Of a stretch of 64,000 bases of DNA, positions 7,640-17,650 are shown piece after piece. Source of the stretch: Prostheceraeus crozeri (Eukaryota; Platyhelminthes; Polycladida; Euryleptidae); NCBI GenBank assembly GCA_907163375.1, contig CAJQUW010008687.1:153754-217753 (forward strand), read 5' to 3'. The position numbers were made by a program, and so were the translations under genes. The first letter of the stretch is position 1. Every line of letters begins with the position of its first letter. The notes below the pieces were generated by a model. It made no database searches. It had not been told where the DNA came from and saw only the letters and a list, made by a program, of their open reading frames with translations.

Positions 7640-10600
7640 ATGGCCGTACGGTAATGAGTGGTTAGGACTCATCCAGCATCGCTTGTCTTCCCAAGCTGAG
7701 AGACCTCATTTCCTAAACGTCATTGTTCTGACTTGATGCGACTGTGGTTTTAAAATGGTCATTTCTACTTTTTTAATCTTAAATGAATCTAGGGCATCTT
7801 GATAGTCCTTATGTGTCATTTTTCTATCGATTGACTTCGAGATGCCTTTTGCCCGTTTTATAGAAAGCTCTGAGGATTTTAGCTTCATGGAGTACATCTT
7901 GGGGCGAAGCAAGATCATCTCCTCTATCTGTTTGCCGGCACACTCATCTTTGAAGCAGCCAAGCTTCGCTTTATTTGTGGTAGAGTAAAGCGGATGGTTA
8001 GTGGGATAGTTGGAACTATCAAACTTGGGTGCTAAATATTTTAAAATGTCTTCCTGCTTGACTTGGCTAGTGGTTGTCAAAGCTAGGAAGAAGCTGTCTG
8101 TATCACCTACTAATTCCACATGTTGGATCAATGGACAAGTTTTAAAGGTGTGGTAAAACAACTTGTACATTTCTAACTTTGAGTGATCCAAGACAGCTTG
8201 ACCGACATAAATGGGCTTGCGAAGGTCTACTTTGGATTTTGACATTTTGAAACCAGTGATGTCTTCGGAAATGACATAATGGTGACAAAACAGCGGTGAG
8301 CGGCATAACTTGATACTCGTTTCCGGATCAGTCACGATACGATAGTCCATGCGCTTTCTTACATCCTCCATGGTTTACCAAAGGGGGCATTATTCTTAAA
8401 TTTAAAGAAGTCCTTTTCGAAAGGATTCTTGGATTCAGCCCGTTACTGTTAAATTCTATATACGGTTTTAGAAAGGGCTTCTGCCTAAACTGGATAGCGC
8501 GATGGATTTTGTCAAGTTGCATCCCCATACATAGATAGAATTTGAGGATGGAATAGTGCACGATGTGATGCTGCTTGTTCAATTGGGTGAGCAACAACTT
8601 CCTAGTGGGTTTATAGTTTAAGTCTTTTTCCGCCTCATATTGCTTATTGTGTTCTTCCATAAAGGGAGAGAACATATCTGGACTGACTATGCCAGATTCG
8701 GGTGCGTGAGGAAAATCAACTGTTCTATTCTTAATACATTCTGGATAGATGAGGTCGACTTCAAATAAATAACCTATGTCGGACTTATCTCCCAGTGCCA
8801 TGATGTGTGCTGGATTGGAGAAGTGTTCAATGTCATGGGGCTCTACCCATTGGAAGTCAGATTGTGGCAAAGGCTTGGATAATGCACTCCCATATAAATT
8901 ATTTTGGTCTATTTACATTAAATGCGTGGTCGATCCTATGTCTTGGCTGCTGTTGACAACATGTTTGTTGACAAATGTTAAGCCACCCCTAATACCACGT
9001 TCAAATAACGTGTACATTTCTGCATCTTGCAGTAAATGTACGCTGTCTTTCGTCATCTTGAAGGCTGACTGATAGGACAGACCCGGTAGACTAACAAAAT
9101 GGACGGGGTCTAAGGCGTCTTGTTCTAATGTGACTTTCCTAAAAGTCTCAAACACGTCAGCTAACAGATAGACGTCTAATTTTAAGTAGGCAAGCATGTA
9201 GTCACCAAAAGTGCGACACCTAAATTCTAACCATGCTTGCTCTGCATGCCTATAGTCATCCGGCGAACAGTCCTCACCCGTCAAATCAATTTTAAATTTA
9301 TCGATGGACGGAAGGGATGTATCCTTCAATGTGTCCATTGAACTAAAATAACTATAAGGAAACACCCCTTTCCATCGCATGAGACTGTCACTTATGTTGG
9401 GATAGTCTTTCTTTAAATGTTGAGTGAGGGGAAGTGTTTCTAAATTATTAGCCAACGCGGCTAAGGAAGAAGACATAAATTGAAAACTATCTCGAAACTT
9501 TATGTCATAGAAGACAGGCTTTCCTTCCTTCGTCTTATCGACTTGGACTTTAGCAGTGATGCACATAAATTTTTCCTTACTTTGTGCAATCACTTCGGAT
9601 GACCAGGATTTCATTTTACCGTATCCATGGCGAATGATGATGTGAGCATCATAACATTTAAAGTTATGGAAGATGACGGAGAGCGTTCGCCGTTAGAGCT
9701 CAAGTTTCATGTTACATTTACTGCATAAGGCAGACCTAAATTTACCATCGAGATGGCAATGGTCCCTCACTTTCTTATGTTGCTGATCATCAAAGGATGA
9801 ACAGCAGCGGGGACATTCCGTGGTCCTATCAAATTAAAAATTATCGGCTTCTGTGAAGCACATGGGTTTCCTAGTCAGCTCCGTTTCATAGCGTTGATGA
9901 AAACGGACTTTCCTATCTAAAAAGTTGAGGAAGTTTTCAACGCACTCCTCGCCTTGCCACACATGCATTTTATTTTGATTCCTATAATATGGATGCCAAA
10001 CTTCATAGCAGGCAATGGCTGCTGGCTCATGACTTAGGTCTTCTTGTTCAATGTAACATTCAATGTCCGCATAGATGGTACATATGGGACTGAGCTCATT
10101 GCCGTTTTCCTCATATCTATAAAATTTATCTTTGGGCATGACTTCCATTTGAAGTTTACCCCGAGAGCACCACTCGTAATGCTGTTAAAAAAATGCTTTG
10201 GATGTGAAACGCCGTGTGCAGCGATCACAGTAATAATGTTTGTCATCATAACTTTGTTAGTGGCGATACAACTTTGATATTTTAGGAATGCCACAATAAT
10301 ACCATTCTGGGTGGTTGTCGCTATATACTAGGAGAAGATTGACAACCCGCTCGAAGTTAATTTGGCAATTATTATACCGAATGCCCTTCAGACCTTTTTC
10401 CCAGAGATGGACGACGATCTTAATTTCATTCAATTTTTCAAATTGGGCGATGCCTTTAAAATCTAGTGTGTTGACATCTAATCCATCAAGCTTAAGCTCA
10501 TCCTCCCATTCACGATATTTAGTGACTCTTTGACGATGCATATCTATATCATTATAGTGAAGAATGGAGAGGACGGCATACTTGAAACACTGGGACTGAC

Positions 10601-10897
10601 AATCTACATTGATGACAGCCTTTTTGTCAGCCAGTGCTTTGGGAGGGTGAAACAACCGCTCCTTTACAAATTTTCTAAAAGATTGATTTTAATGTCTACT
10701 TTCTCTATCCCATGAAGAACCAGTCCGCTGTCTCTTTCATTAAATTTATTTAAGTTGCTGACGAGATAGATCGCATCTCTCTCTATCCACTCGTTTACAT
10801 CACCTATGAGATCAGCAGCACAGGAGGCTATCCTAATGGTCACAGTGGACTCTACTTTTCCCGTGCTACTGTCTACCTTATTGAAACGAGCAGTCCC
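7640..10897 (-). pseudogene. Protein-primed family B DNA polymerase with endonuclease VII-like module
   Basis: Read leftwards from about 10897. The N-terminal block has the WIERDAIYLVSNLNKFNER and CFKYAVLSILH strings typical of large invertebrate polymerases of this kind. A Cys2-His-Cys finger (YYCDRC...H-x3-C) lies near 10210. Exo I is YADIECY (near 10070). A recombination endonuclease VII-like zinc module has CPRC and VRDHCHLDGKFRSA (near 9780). Exo II is FHNFKCYDAH and Exo III is YLKLDVYLLADVF (near 9170). Polymerase motifs are IDQNNLYGSAL (near 8890), KFKNNAPFGK (near 8400) and GDTDSF (near 8090). The C-terminal NHSLPYGH-like end lies near 7645. Damage comprises in-frame TAA codons at 10257, 10185, 9834, 9693 and 8913, frameshifts near 10670, 8440 and 8385, and a TGA near 7706. 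Such polymerases copy linear genomes from a terminal protein, as in Polinton/Maverick and related viruses. Confidence 0.9.
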
Positions 10898-11680
10898 GAG
10901 TGATCATTTTCTAGAGATTTTACGATTTTCTACTGCCTTTCAAAATCGCTACAGATATTTGATTTGGCAGTAAACGTTTTATGGTTTTTAGAGACATTTG
11001 TATGAGCTGATAATGCCTACTGCCATTCTAGAGAATTCTTACTGGCATTCATGGCATCCATAGAATGTTTAGCAGGCAAATATATCTGTAAATGTTTGCT
11101 GGAGACACGTGTCTCTAAACATTTATCGACGACAGACATAACCTCTACAAGAACGTTGAACTCAAACATTTTTGTATAATACAGCAGTTCTTTTGCTGTA
11201 ATATACAAAAGAAAGATATTTGTATATAAATCTCGTATTGTTACCATCTAATGTATTCATAGGAATATATACATGTAATACAATTTTACACGCAATTACA
11301 AAATTCTATCTTATCAAATATATTGTTATGTTTATATATTTGATATATTGATATTATGTCTACATCACATTTAATACTTATTATATTAAGCATCACATGA
11401 ATAAATGAATGTGATGTGTAAATGTGCATGTATTATATTCATTTATTACTTGCTTTACACCTGTGAAAAGAACATTTGGTTTTATACATGCGTCCCTTCT
11501 CTTGCTACTTTGTCTCCTCTAAATGATTCGCTTTTGATGGAGTGTCACAATGCACGAGGCACAGAACTAAGTCCTTCTAGTCTCTTCTTATCTCTCTTTC
11601 TCCGGAAACTCCGGAGTCTCCTCGAACTGTTTGTTTTTGATCGGGGCCATAGTGCGCGAAGCACAGGGGAAGAAGCTTCC
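10898..11680. other. AT-rich intergenic stretch with CACGTG palindrome
   Basis: A perfect 14-bp palindrome GAGACACGTGTCTC lies at 11102-11115 with an E-box core. Short GGCAGTA/TACTGCC motifs recur (10926, 10970, 11027) and appear again at 13068-13130. A 76-codon minus frame at 11017-11247 crosses the palindrome and has no recognisable features. It may contain the promoter of the polymerase gene, but no clear TATA/donor module is visible. Confidence 0.5.
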
Positions 11681-11733
11681 TCTTTTTTTTCTCTCTCTCT
11701 CTCACACACACACACACTCTCTCTCTCCTTATC
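11681..11733. repeat. (TC)n/(CA)n compound microsatellite
   Basis: TCTTTTTTTT, then a CT run, a CACA run and another CT run. Frames crossing it are simple-repeat artefacts. Confidence 0.95.
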
Positions 11734-12315
11734 TCCATCTCTCCATTCATCTTCTTTTATTTTATTTTCTCCATTTGAAAGCTGATTTTCTGATTTTGAA
11801 TGTATCTCAGTTGGAATATTCAAGGTCACAATGCGGATCAGTTGTTCCCCTATTTGCAAGACTATGATGACTAAAGGACGTAATGTATGTACCGGTATCC
11901 GTCACAATTTTCCTCTACACACATCTCTCTCCCTACTGTGGAATGAACAACTCGTCGATCGCCTGCCTGTTGACTAATGAATTCCATCATAACGACCTTC
12001 GGTCCATGAGTTGAGTCACACGACAAAGAGGATGCGAGCGGACAGACTGTGTATGCTATATCAACCAGGCGTCATCAATTGCAGAGTCATTCCTCTCAGT
12101 GCATCGTGCATGTTTCAGTCATCCCAGCAGCGTCAATGCATGTCGTTCTACTGTCTTATACTTGTGGATTTACAAAACTTTTAACTACGCCTCAAGTCAG
12201 TCATTTGTGCTTTGGACATTCAGAGGATTCTGTCGTAATTCGACTTTCACAACCAATTTCAGGATTACGCCGACGCATTTTTTCACTATGGAAATATTTT
12301 CACTATCGATCTTCT
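11734..12315. other. No supported gene
   Basis: Frames at 12049-12371 have no recognisable protein features. One TGAGTCA is at 12012. The stretch runs into the long inverted repeat at 12316. Confidence 0.5.
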
Positions 12316-12595
12316 ATTTTCCTGGCATTGTACTAAAACCAAGCGGGTCACTCCTTTGTATTTGCCTTTGAAGTTATGCACAAGATAGAAATCAATAAGG
12401 TAAAACCACAGCGCTTCGTGTCACAGACACATCAAGGGGTGGAACCTTGCAGTGCGAATGTTTACTGCACGGTCCCACCTGACACTAGAAGCGCTGTGGT
12501 GTTACCTTGCTGGATTTCTATCTTGCACATAACCTCAAATAAAAGGCAAATACAAACGAGAGACCAGCTTGTTTTTAGCACAATGCCAGGAAAAT
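12316..12595. repeat. 280-bp foldback (long hairpin) repeat
   Basis: The left end ATTTTCCTGGCATTGT pairs with the right end ACAATGCCAGGAAAAT. The arms continue inward through TTTGTATTTGCCTTT, AAGATAGAAATC and ACCACAGCGCTTC and their complements. Even the centre (GTGGAACCTTGCAGT against ACTGCACGGTCCCAC) is partly self-complementary. The arms are about 110 bp with scattered mismatches and small indels. The transcript would fold into one long hairpin. It could be a foldback transposon, a small-RNA precursor or a structural element of the surrounding unit. Confidence 0.9.
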
Positions 12596-13050
12596 TGAAC
12601 TACCTCCTGTTCCTAACCTTCAACATCATTTTCATCTACACGTTTTGATTCGCATCATTCTGACTCAACTACCTAATACTTTTCACTTTCACTGAAAACC
12701 ATTAAACAAGTGATTGATTATATTGCTGAAAAGTCATTTGAAGTGAAATTATATTGTAATCAAATATTCGATCCACACACAGCTACAGTCGAACAAATAC
12801 AAGTTGAATAATACAAGTTGAATCTCTGAAGGAAGATTGGAGAAAATGGAAAATATAATGTGAGTTTTATTATTATTTTTAGGTACTGTTCAATACCTCA
12901 AATTCGGTAGTTTTGAATCCTGGTGGATGATTTAATGTATCCACGGGACTTAAAAATTACGCTTGCTTGAGGTTCGATCGGCATTTATATTATTCCTAAT
13001 TAATCGCAAAATATCGTGAAAATTGTTGCTTGTCTGAATGCGTTTATAAA
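12596..13050. other. No supported gene
   Basis: AT-rich. No recognisable gene, RNA or repeat beyond short A/T runs. Confidence 0.5.
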
Positions 13051-13137
13051 TTGATGTCTGTAGGCCTTTTTGGCAGTAGACGATTGATGTCTGCAGGTAT
13101 TTTTGGCAGTAGAAAATTAGTGCTTTTTGCAGTAGAC
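13051..13137. repeat. Short tandem repeat with TTTTGGCAGTAGA motif
   Basis: TTGATGTCTGYAGG...TTTTTGGCAGTAGA is repeated at 13051 and 13084, with a third partial copy ending at 13137. The same motif occurs near 10970 and, inverted, at 10926 and 11027. Confidence 0.7.
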
Positions 13138-13175
13138 AATGCGCGATAATTCTACTGCGAAATTTTATGGGATTT

Positions 13176-14660
13176 TCATAGAAAATGATCACTAGGGGTG
13201 AGATAGAACATGCCTTTGAGCAAAAATCTATCTAAGCTCGTCAACATTTGATGAATTAAACCTATATTATTCATCAAGAAAGGATGAATATCTTGTACAG
13301 GTTCAGAGCTTTCTAACTCATAGTCGCGAACGAGCCTCTCAAGGGAAAACTTGCTCAGCCTTAGAGTGACGTTGTCAGTGTAAAGCTCAGTGGAATGTGT
13401 GTGACAGAGTGTGTGCGAAGAAAAAACAAACTCTGTAGGAAAGGTCTTCCGACACGAAGAACAGGAAAAGCCGACGTGTGATGAAGGATGCTTCCTACCT
13501 GTTGTTGTCGGTGGTTGCCTCACACTGCCACAGGAACCGCCTTCGATGTGGACTCGCAAGTTGGTGCTGTTGTAGAACGTGCGTCCACAACCTTCACACT
13601 TGGGTCTTTGAGGGATGGTCGGCGCTTTCCTCCTCTGCAGGCATTGCTAGCGGTGTGACGTCTCAAACTGTAGGCTCAGGCGAAGACCGTCACACCGCTG
13701 GCATCGAAAGTCCTTTTCCTCTTCGACTTCAATCTCCCTCTCCTCTCCGACTATCTCCAACTCCTGTTCCTCCAGCAATCTCTCCACCGACTGAACGGGG
13801 AGGAGAGGGAGTTCGGCCGCTGCGGCAGGTGGAGGTGGCGATGCTGGGATGACGATGGAGCGAGAGGGAACGTCACCGTCCAGGAGGTAGGCCGCCAGAT
13901 CTGTTGAGAAAAAGAGAAAAGAGATTAGTAACATGATCATAATTTCAAGTTTGAAGTCTTATCCCCCTATTTCCCAATCACGGTTACTTACCATCTAATG
14001 AATTGATTTCCGGCAACACCGATGGACGCGGAGGAGGCAGGAGTGGGATGCGAGCCGAAGGTGGAAGGGTCCTTGGCTTCGGTGTTGGAGGGACGTGGTG
14101 ACGAGGAGCAGGAACTGGTGCAGGGAGCGCAGCAGGCGGTGGAGGTGGGGCGATGACAATGCCCGAGAAAGGGGTCGAACTTTGATCGGAGGTAGATGGG
14201 CGGGAAGGTAGGGCCGGAAATTCAGCATTGAATCTCCGCCTCGCAGCTTCTTCCCACTTCTTCATCTTTGCCATATCTGTAGAGAGGAAAGAGAGATTAG
14301 ATAATGAGACAAGGATGATGCAGAGGATCTGAAACAGTCTAAACATGAGATGTTAAAGATACTTACACTTGCTAAACCGCTCATAGGCTTCGCCAATTGT
14401 TCCTTGGGGGACGGGTTCCCCATTACGAATACATTCATGCACTGAAAAAGAATGGCAGCAAAGATAAGTAGAGGTAAAATTTGGATTCGGTTTCAACATG
14501 AACAAAATAAGGGAGGGGCTCTTGATTTTAATTAGGATGTCTACCCTAATGATGTTAGTAATAGAGCGTATCAACCTTGATGCAAATACTTACATTGCTC
14601 GATGTTGACCTTCTCCATCTCAGCAGCAATGCGGTAATTTTCAAGTTTGTTGAATTCCAT
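13176..14660 (-). CDS. Spliced gene: proline-rich protein with Cys2-His2-type zinc fingers
   Basis: Four coding exons with clean GT-AG junctions and matching phase: 14660-14594, 14441-14367, 14276-13992 and 13900 onward. Donors read GTAAGTATTT, GTAAGTATCT and GTAAGTAACC; acceptors end in TTCTTTTTCAG, CCTCTCTACAG and TTTTTCTCAACAG. The protein begins MEFNKLENYRIAAEM. A long proline-rich middle (PPPPPAALPAPVPAPR) is followed by a glutamate-rich stretch and finger-like clusters FRCQRC, CEGCGRTFYNSTNLRVH and CSSCRKTFPTEF...H-x4-H. An in-frame TAG at 13647-13649 would end it at 226 residues, but the same frame stays open to 13176 and contains the last two fingers. So it is either a fresh nonsense mutation or readthrough. 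A nucleic-acid-binding role is likely; the exact family is not recognised. Confidence 0.65.
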
Positions 14661-14713
14661 TTTCTTGTTAGGATGTAGTTGATTAATTGAATCACTGAAA
14701 AATTACTTCAATC

Positions 14714-15213
14714 ACTGAAAAGGAAAGATGAGAATCGTTTCATTTGCCTAGTCAACGTTTATCATGGGAACAATTATTGAAGTGACATCTAATGAACTAC
14801 ATTTCACTCTACTCCATGTCATTAAGACTAACCTTTGTCGAATGGCTGAAGTACTACGACCTGGCGAGAGAAAGCGTCACGTTGAGTATGAAGTCGAACG
14901 CCCAACATGAGCAACGGCTCAGAGGTTTTGGTCTAACAAACGACGAACAACCCGTGCAACGCAATCCCTCTACGGCAGTACCCGCCGTCCCGAAGGAACG
15001 CTCGAGCAAAGGAGGTATTACAGCGATGATATGTTTTATGAGCAGAAGATGTGATAGCAAGAGACTATTCAACTTGATAGCAAGTCAAAACAACCTGATA
15101 GCAGGAGCTCACCGACACTCACCTTGTGAAAGATAAATGTGAAGAGCAGAGCTGGTGCACTGCCTTTTATAAGATTTTCCTAAGCGGTAAATGGATGAGA
15201 CCTCTCGTCCAAT
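14714..15213 (-). promoter_or_regulatory. Promoter, non-coding exon 1 and leader intron of the 13-14.7 kb gene
   Basis: On the minus strand an ATTGG (plus CCAAT at 15209-15213) precedes TATAAAAG (plus 15164-15171). A short exon follows, ending CTTTCACAAG at 15123 with the donor GTGAGTG. The intron ends at CTTTCCTTTTCAG (15-base acceptor, exon from 14714) or a second acceptor with exon from 14694. The ATG lies at 14660. The intron carries CTTGCTATCAA-type motifs (plus GATAGCAAG at about 15055, 15075 and 15098). Confidence 0.6.
14908..15030. repeat. Intron module shared with 18298-18420
   Basis: Blocks CCAACATGAG, GTTTYGGTCTAA, CCGCCGTCCCGAAGGAAC and TATTACAGC occur in the same order here and at 18298-18420, with different spacing. 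It lies in the leader intron of the 13-14.7 kb gene. Confidence 0.6.
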
Positions 15214-15310
15214 CACAGACGAGCTAGAGTTCCCGATGTGCGCACACACACTTGTAACGCGTTATTGAAATCGTCGTAGGCAAAAATGATGTTTAGCAAT
15301 AGACTCAACC

Positions 15311-15763
15311 ATGGCACCTGAAGTCAATACATTGAAACATGATGATTACGAGATTCGTTTTCATCGAGAGAGCTTCGGAGGCTTAATACAAGATTACATC
15401 CATGAGTTTCAAAGGGAGTAGACAGAATTGGAAGCATGTCTAGACTACACACGAGAGATATTTACGGAGTTGATATCTTATTTCAAAGACAGTCTCATCA
15501 AGGTTATCTTAATTGCACATGTCAATTACACTCATTTTCCACAAGGTGAAGCAGTGGAAAGTGTTGACTTTCAATTTCGTTCCTACGGACAAGAATATGT
15601 TCCTGATGCTTCTGCGTTTTATACACGACATCTGCAGAAGATTATTTCTCGGATGGACAACTTTCATGGTTACGGCGATCATTTGCTTCTGAATAAAATA
15701 AACCATATTGTCATTGCAATAAGTAAAGTGGGTTTCAATGATGTTAAATCAAAGACCAAATGA
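15311..15763 (+). pseudogene. Unrecognised ~120-residue family, copy 3 (one in-frame TAG)
   Basis: The longest copy of the family: 150 codons from MAPEV to the stop, interrupted only by a TAG at 15419-15421 after codon 36 (FQRE-stop-TELE). Shared blocks are IRFHRESFGGLIQDY, a F-x-x-YGQEY region, FYTRHLQKIISRMD and NKINHIVIAISKV. The promoter region is probably shared with the divergent gene whose TATA box is at 15164, because only about 140 bases separate them. If the TAG is read through, or if translation starts at 15428, a protein of 111 residues or more remains possible. Function is unknown. Confidence 0.6.
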
Positions 15764-16125
15764 AGTATTTTTTCATGACGACTTTTTGCTAACTATACTT
15801 TAGAGGTAATGAGTCTCTACTGATACCATGTAGTTGATTTCTACAAACGGTAGACTTGTTACATTTCGTGGTAGTATTATTCATCACTGGTTTATCATGT
15901 TGAGTTCAATCTTCGAAATAAGTATATTTGGAACATCACATCTCTCCCTATGTTTTTTCTGCTGATTTTAGTAACTTACGTTTTCTTCAATACTTGTATA
16001 GGAATCGACTGCGATACAGTAAAGTAACTTATGCGTTCAGAGCTTGTTCACTAGCGAAGAGAGAAGTCTGTGATGTGTTGCATGTAGTGCAAGGGTCGCC
16101 TCCCATTTAATTCCATTTCATCATT
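15764..16125. other. No supported gene
   Basis: A 60-codon plus frame at 15928-16110 has no recognisable features. This is the 3' side of two converging genes. Confidence 0.5.
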
Positions 16126-17390
16126 TATTCTTCCCCTCTGCATTCCATATCCGAAGATATGTGGCGGGCTTGGGACCGCTTTAGCTGCATTAGAAGGTAG
16201 CCCTTAAGAGAGCTCATGGGGCGTTCTCCGTCCACCGACACCACTCTCTCCTCAACGACTACTGCAAGAACTCTGAAAGAAAAAGAATAGGAGATTAGAT
16301 GCGGTAAGGAAATGATCATGTTGAAGTAACTTACTTGGACTTTTCTTCCGAACTTTTCGGACGACGAAGTCCTCAAGCTCGCTGGTAATGTTCATGCTCA
16401 TGTGGAGACATCGGACTCCGTCGCCCTCGTAGCATTGCTGCGTCTGATTGGGGTCGCTCGTCATTGTCGGTACGTCGCACACATTATTTTCGAAGAGGGG
16501 AAGATGGACTTCATACACTCTTCTTTTTCTACTCTTCTCACGCTCATGCAATCGCTCCACTTCCGTCATCAACTGCCTGTTTATCACCTTCGTCTCTTCT
16601 ACTTCCTTCACCACACCTCGCATCCGCTCCACCTCATTCTTCTCACACATCAACTCCGACTCCAAGCGCTCAACCGCCTTCACTCGCTTCATCATTCCAC
16701 TCCTTTCCTTCAACCACTCCTGCTCCTTCACTCGCATCTCCTCCAACTCCTCTCTCATCACCTTCATACCCTGAACCTTAGCCTTCAGCTCTTCATTCTC
16801 CTTCAAAACTTTTCTATTCACACTCTGCATACCCATCATTCGATCATTCAACCTCACAAACGCCTCCATATCATACGCCTCTTTCCTAGGCGATGATGTA
16901 GCTACAGGTTCACCTACTTCCTGACTCTCCCTGTCTTTGTTTTCCTGAGCGTCCCACTCTTCAAATCAGCTATATACCCAAACAAATCTTCCATCACCGC
17001 ATCCAAATCAACCTCATCAGTCTCCCTAATTTCCGCTCTCAACTCCACTTCCTCAGTCGCATCCTCATCACTCTTCTCAGCCATCCCCTTCGCAATCGAA
17101 GGTACATCCTTATTATTCTCCTCCATTGCCAACAATATTCCCTCAAACTATGACTTAAATCCCTTCTCTCTGATGTTCTCAGTCTCACACCGCAAATGCG
17201 CCTTCATAAACTCTGCCTCATCCCCCATCGCACATATCCGACAAGACACACACAGCCTCAACATCACCTTCCTCTCATGGCCCATCGTTCCCTCTTTAGC
17301 TTTCAGGTGCTTTTTAAGGTCGCTGGCTCGTGCGATGCGGCCACAACTGCATTTCCCAACAAGCATTCTTGCATTACACTGCTTAGTCAT
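16126..17390 (-). pseudogene. Spliced gene: zinc-finger N-terminus and long coiled coil, broken
   Basis: The coding exon runs 17390-16335, then an intron (donor CCAA|GTAAGTTAC, acceptor TTTTTCTTTCAG, about 16334-16273) and a last exon to about 16126. The N-terminus has two Cys/His clusters: CSCGRIARASDLKKHLKAK and CRICAMGDEAEFMKAHLRC. A TAG at 17148 interrupts the frame, which then continues in register through an acidic segment. A frameshift near 16960 leads to a long heptad-rich region (ENEELKAKVQGMKVMREELE onward, about 120 residues), clearly a coiled coil. A basic end (VRKKSP) precedes the last intron. Architecture matches the 13-15 kb gene: TATA, short exon, leader intron, ATG exon. It is probably a DNA-binding, oligomerising regulator of the element. 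The family is not recognised. Confidence 0.6.
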
Positions 17391-17400
17391 TGTAGAGAAT

Positions 17401-17650
17401 CTGCAAAGATAGAGTAAAATTTGATAGCAAGTGTTTATAGGATACTACTTGCTGATATGCATTGAAAGACTAAGTCACCAAACATTTGATAGCAAACGTT
17501 GGAAGAAAATCATCAACCAAATTTAAAGAGTATGATTCCTAGCTTTATCCTAAAACCCAAAGTTTGATAGCAAACCTTGTCAGAGCACTCACCGTTCGTC
17601 TTGCAACTTTAAACAGGAGTGAAGACTAGAGAAAAGACGCGGTTTATATA
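17401..17650 (-). promoter_or_regulatory. TATA box, non-coding exon 1 and leader intron of the 16-17.4 kb gene
   Basis: Minus-strand TATATAAA (plus 17643-17650). Exon 1 ends GACGAACG at 17593 with donor GTGAGTGCTC. The leader intron ends in CTCTATCTTTGCAG, with the exon from 17400 and ATG at 17390. TTTGATAGCAA motifs (plus orientation) occur at about 17421, 17488 and 17560 inside the intron. Confidence 0.6.

Noticed and set aside
7640-10897. Genome-wide alternative genetic code in the host
   Set aside because: The intact reverse transcriptase, the host exons and other frames end normally, and other broken genes here contain TAG and TGA as well. At most it would be specific to the element.
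11405-11867. Plus and minus frames across the CT/CA repeat
   Set aside because: Their composition is dominated by the microsatellite (SLSLSH, REREREK); no other support.
12049-12371. Plus-strand frames before the foldback as genes
   Set aside because: No motif, splice signal or codon pattern supports them, and two overlapping frames are equally open.
16402-16896. Long plus-strand frames at 16402-16896
   Set aside because: They are antisense shadows of the coiled-coil gene, with His/Leu/Ser-rich composition from reversed Glu/Lys codons.
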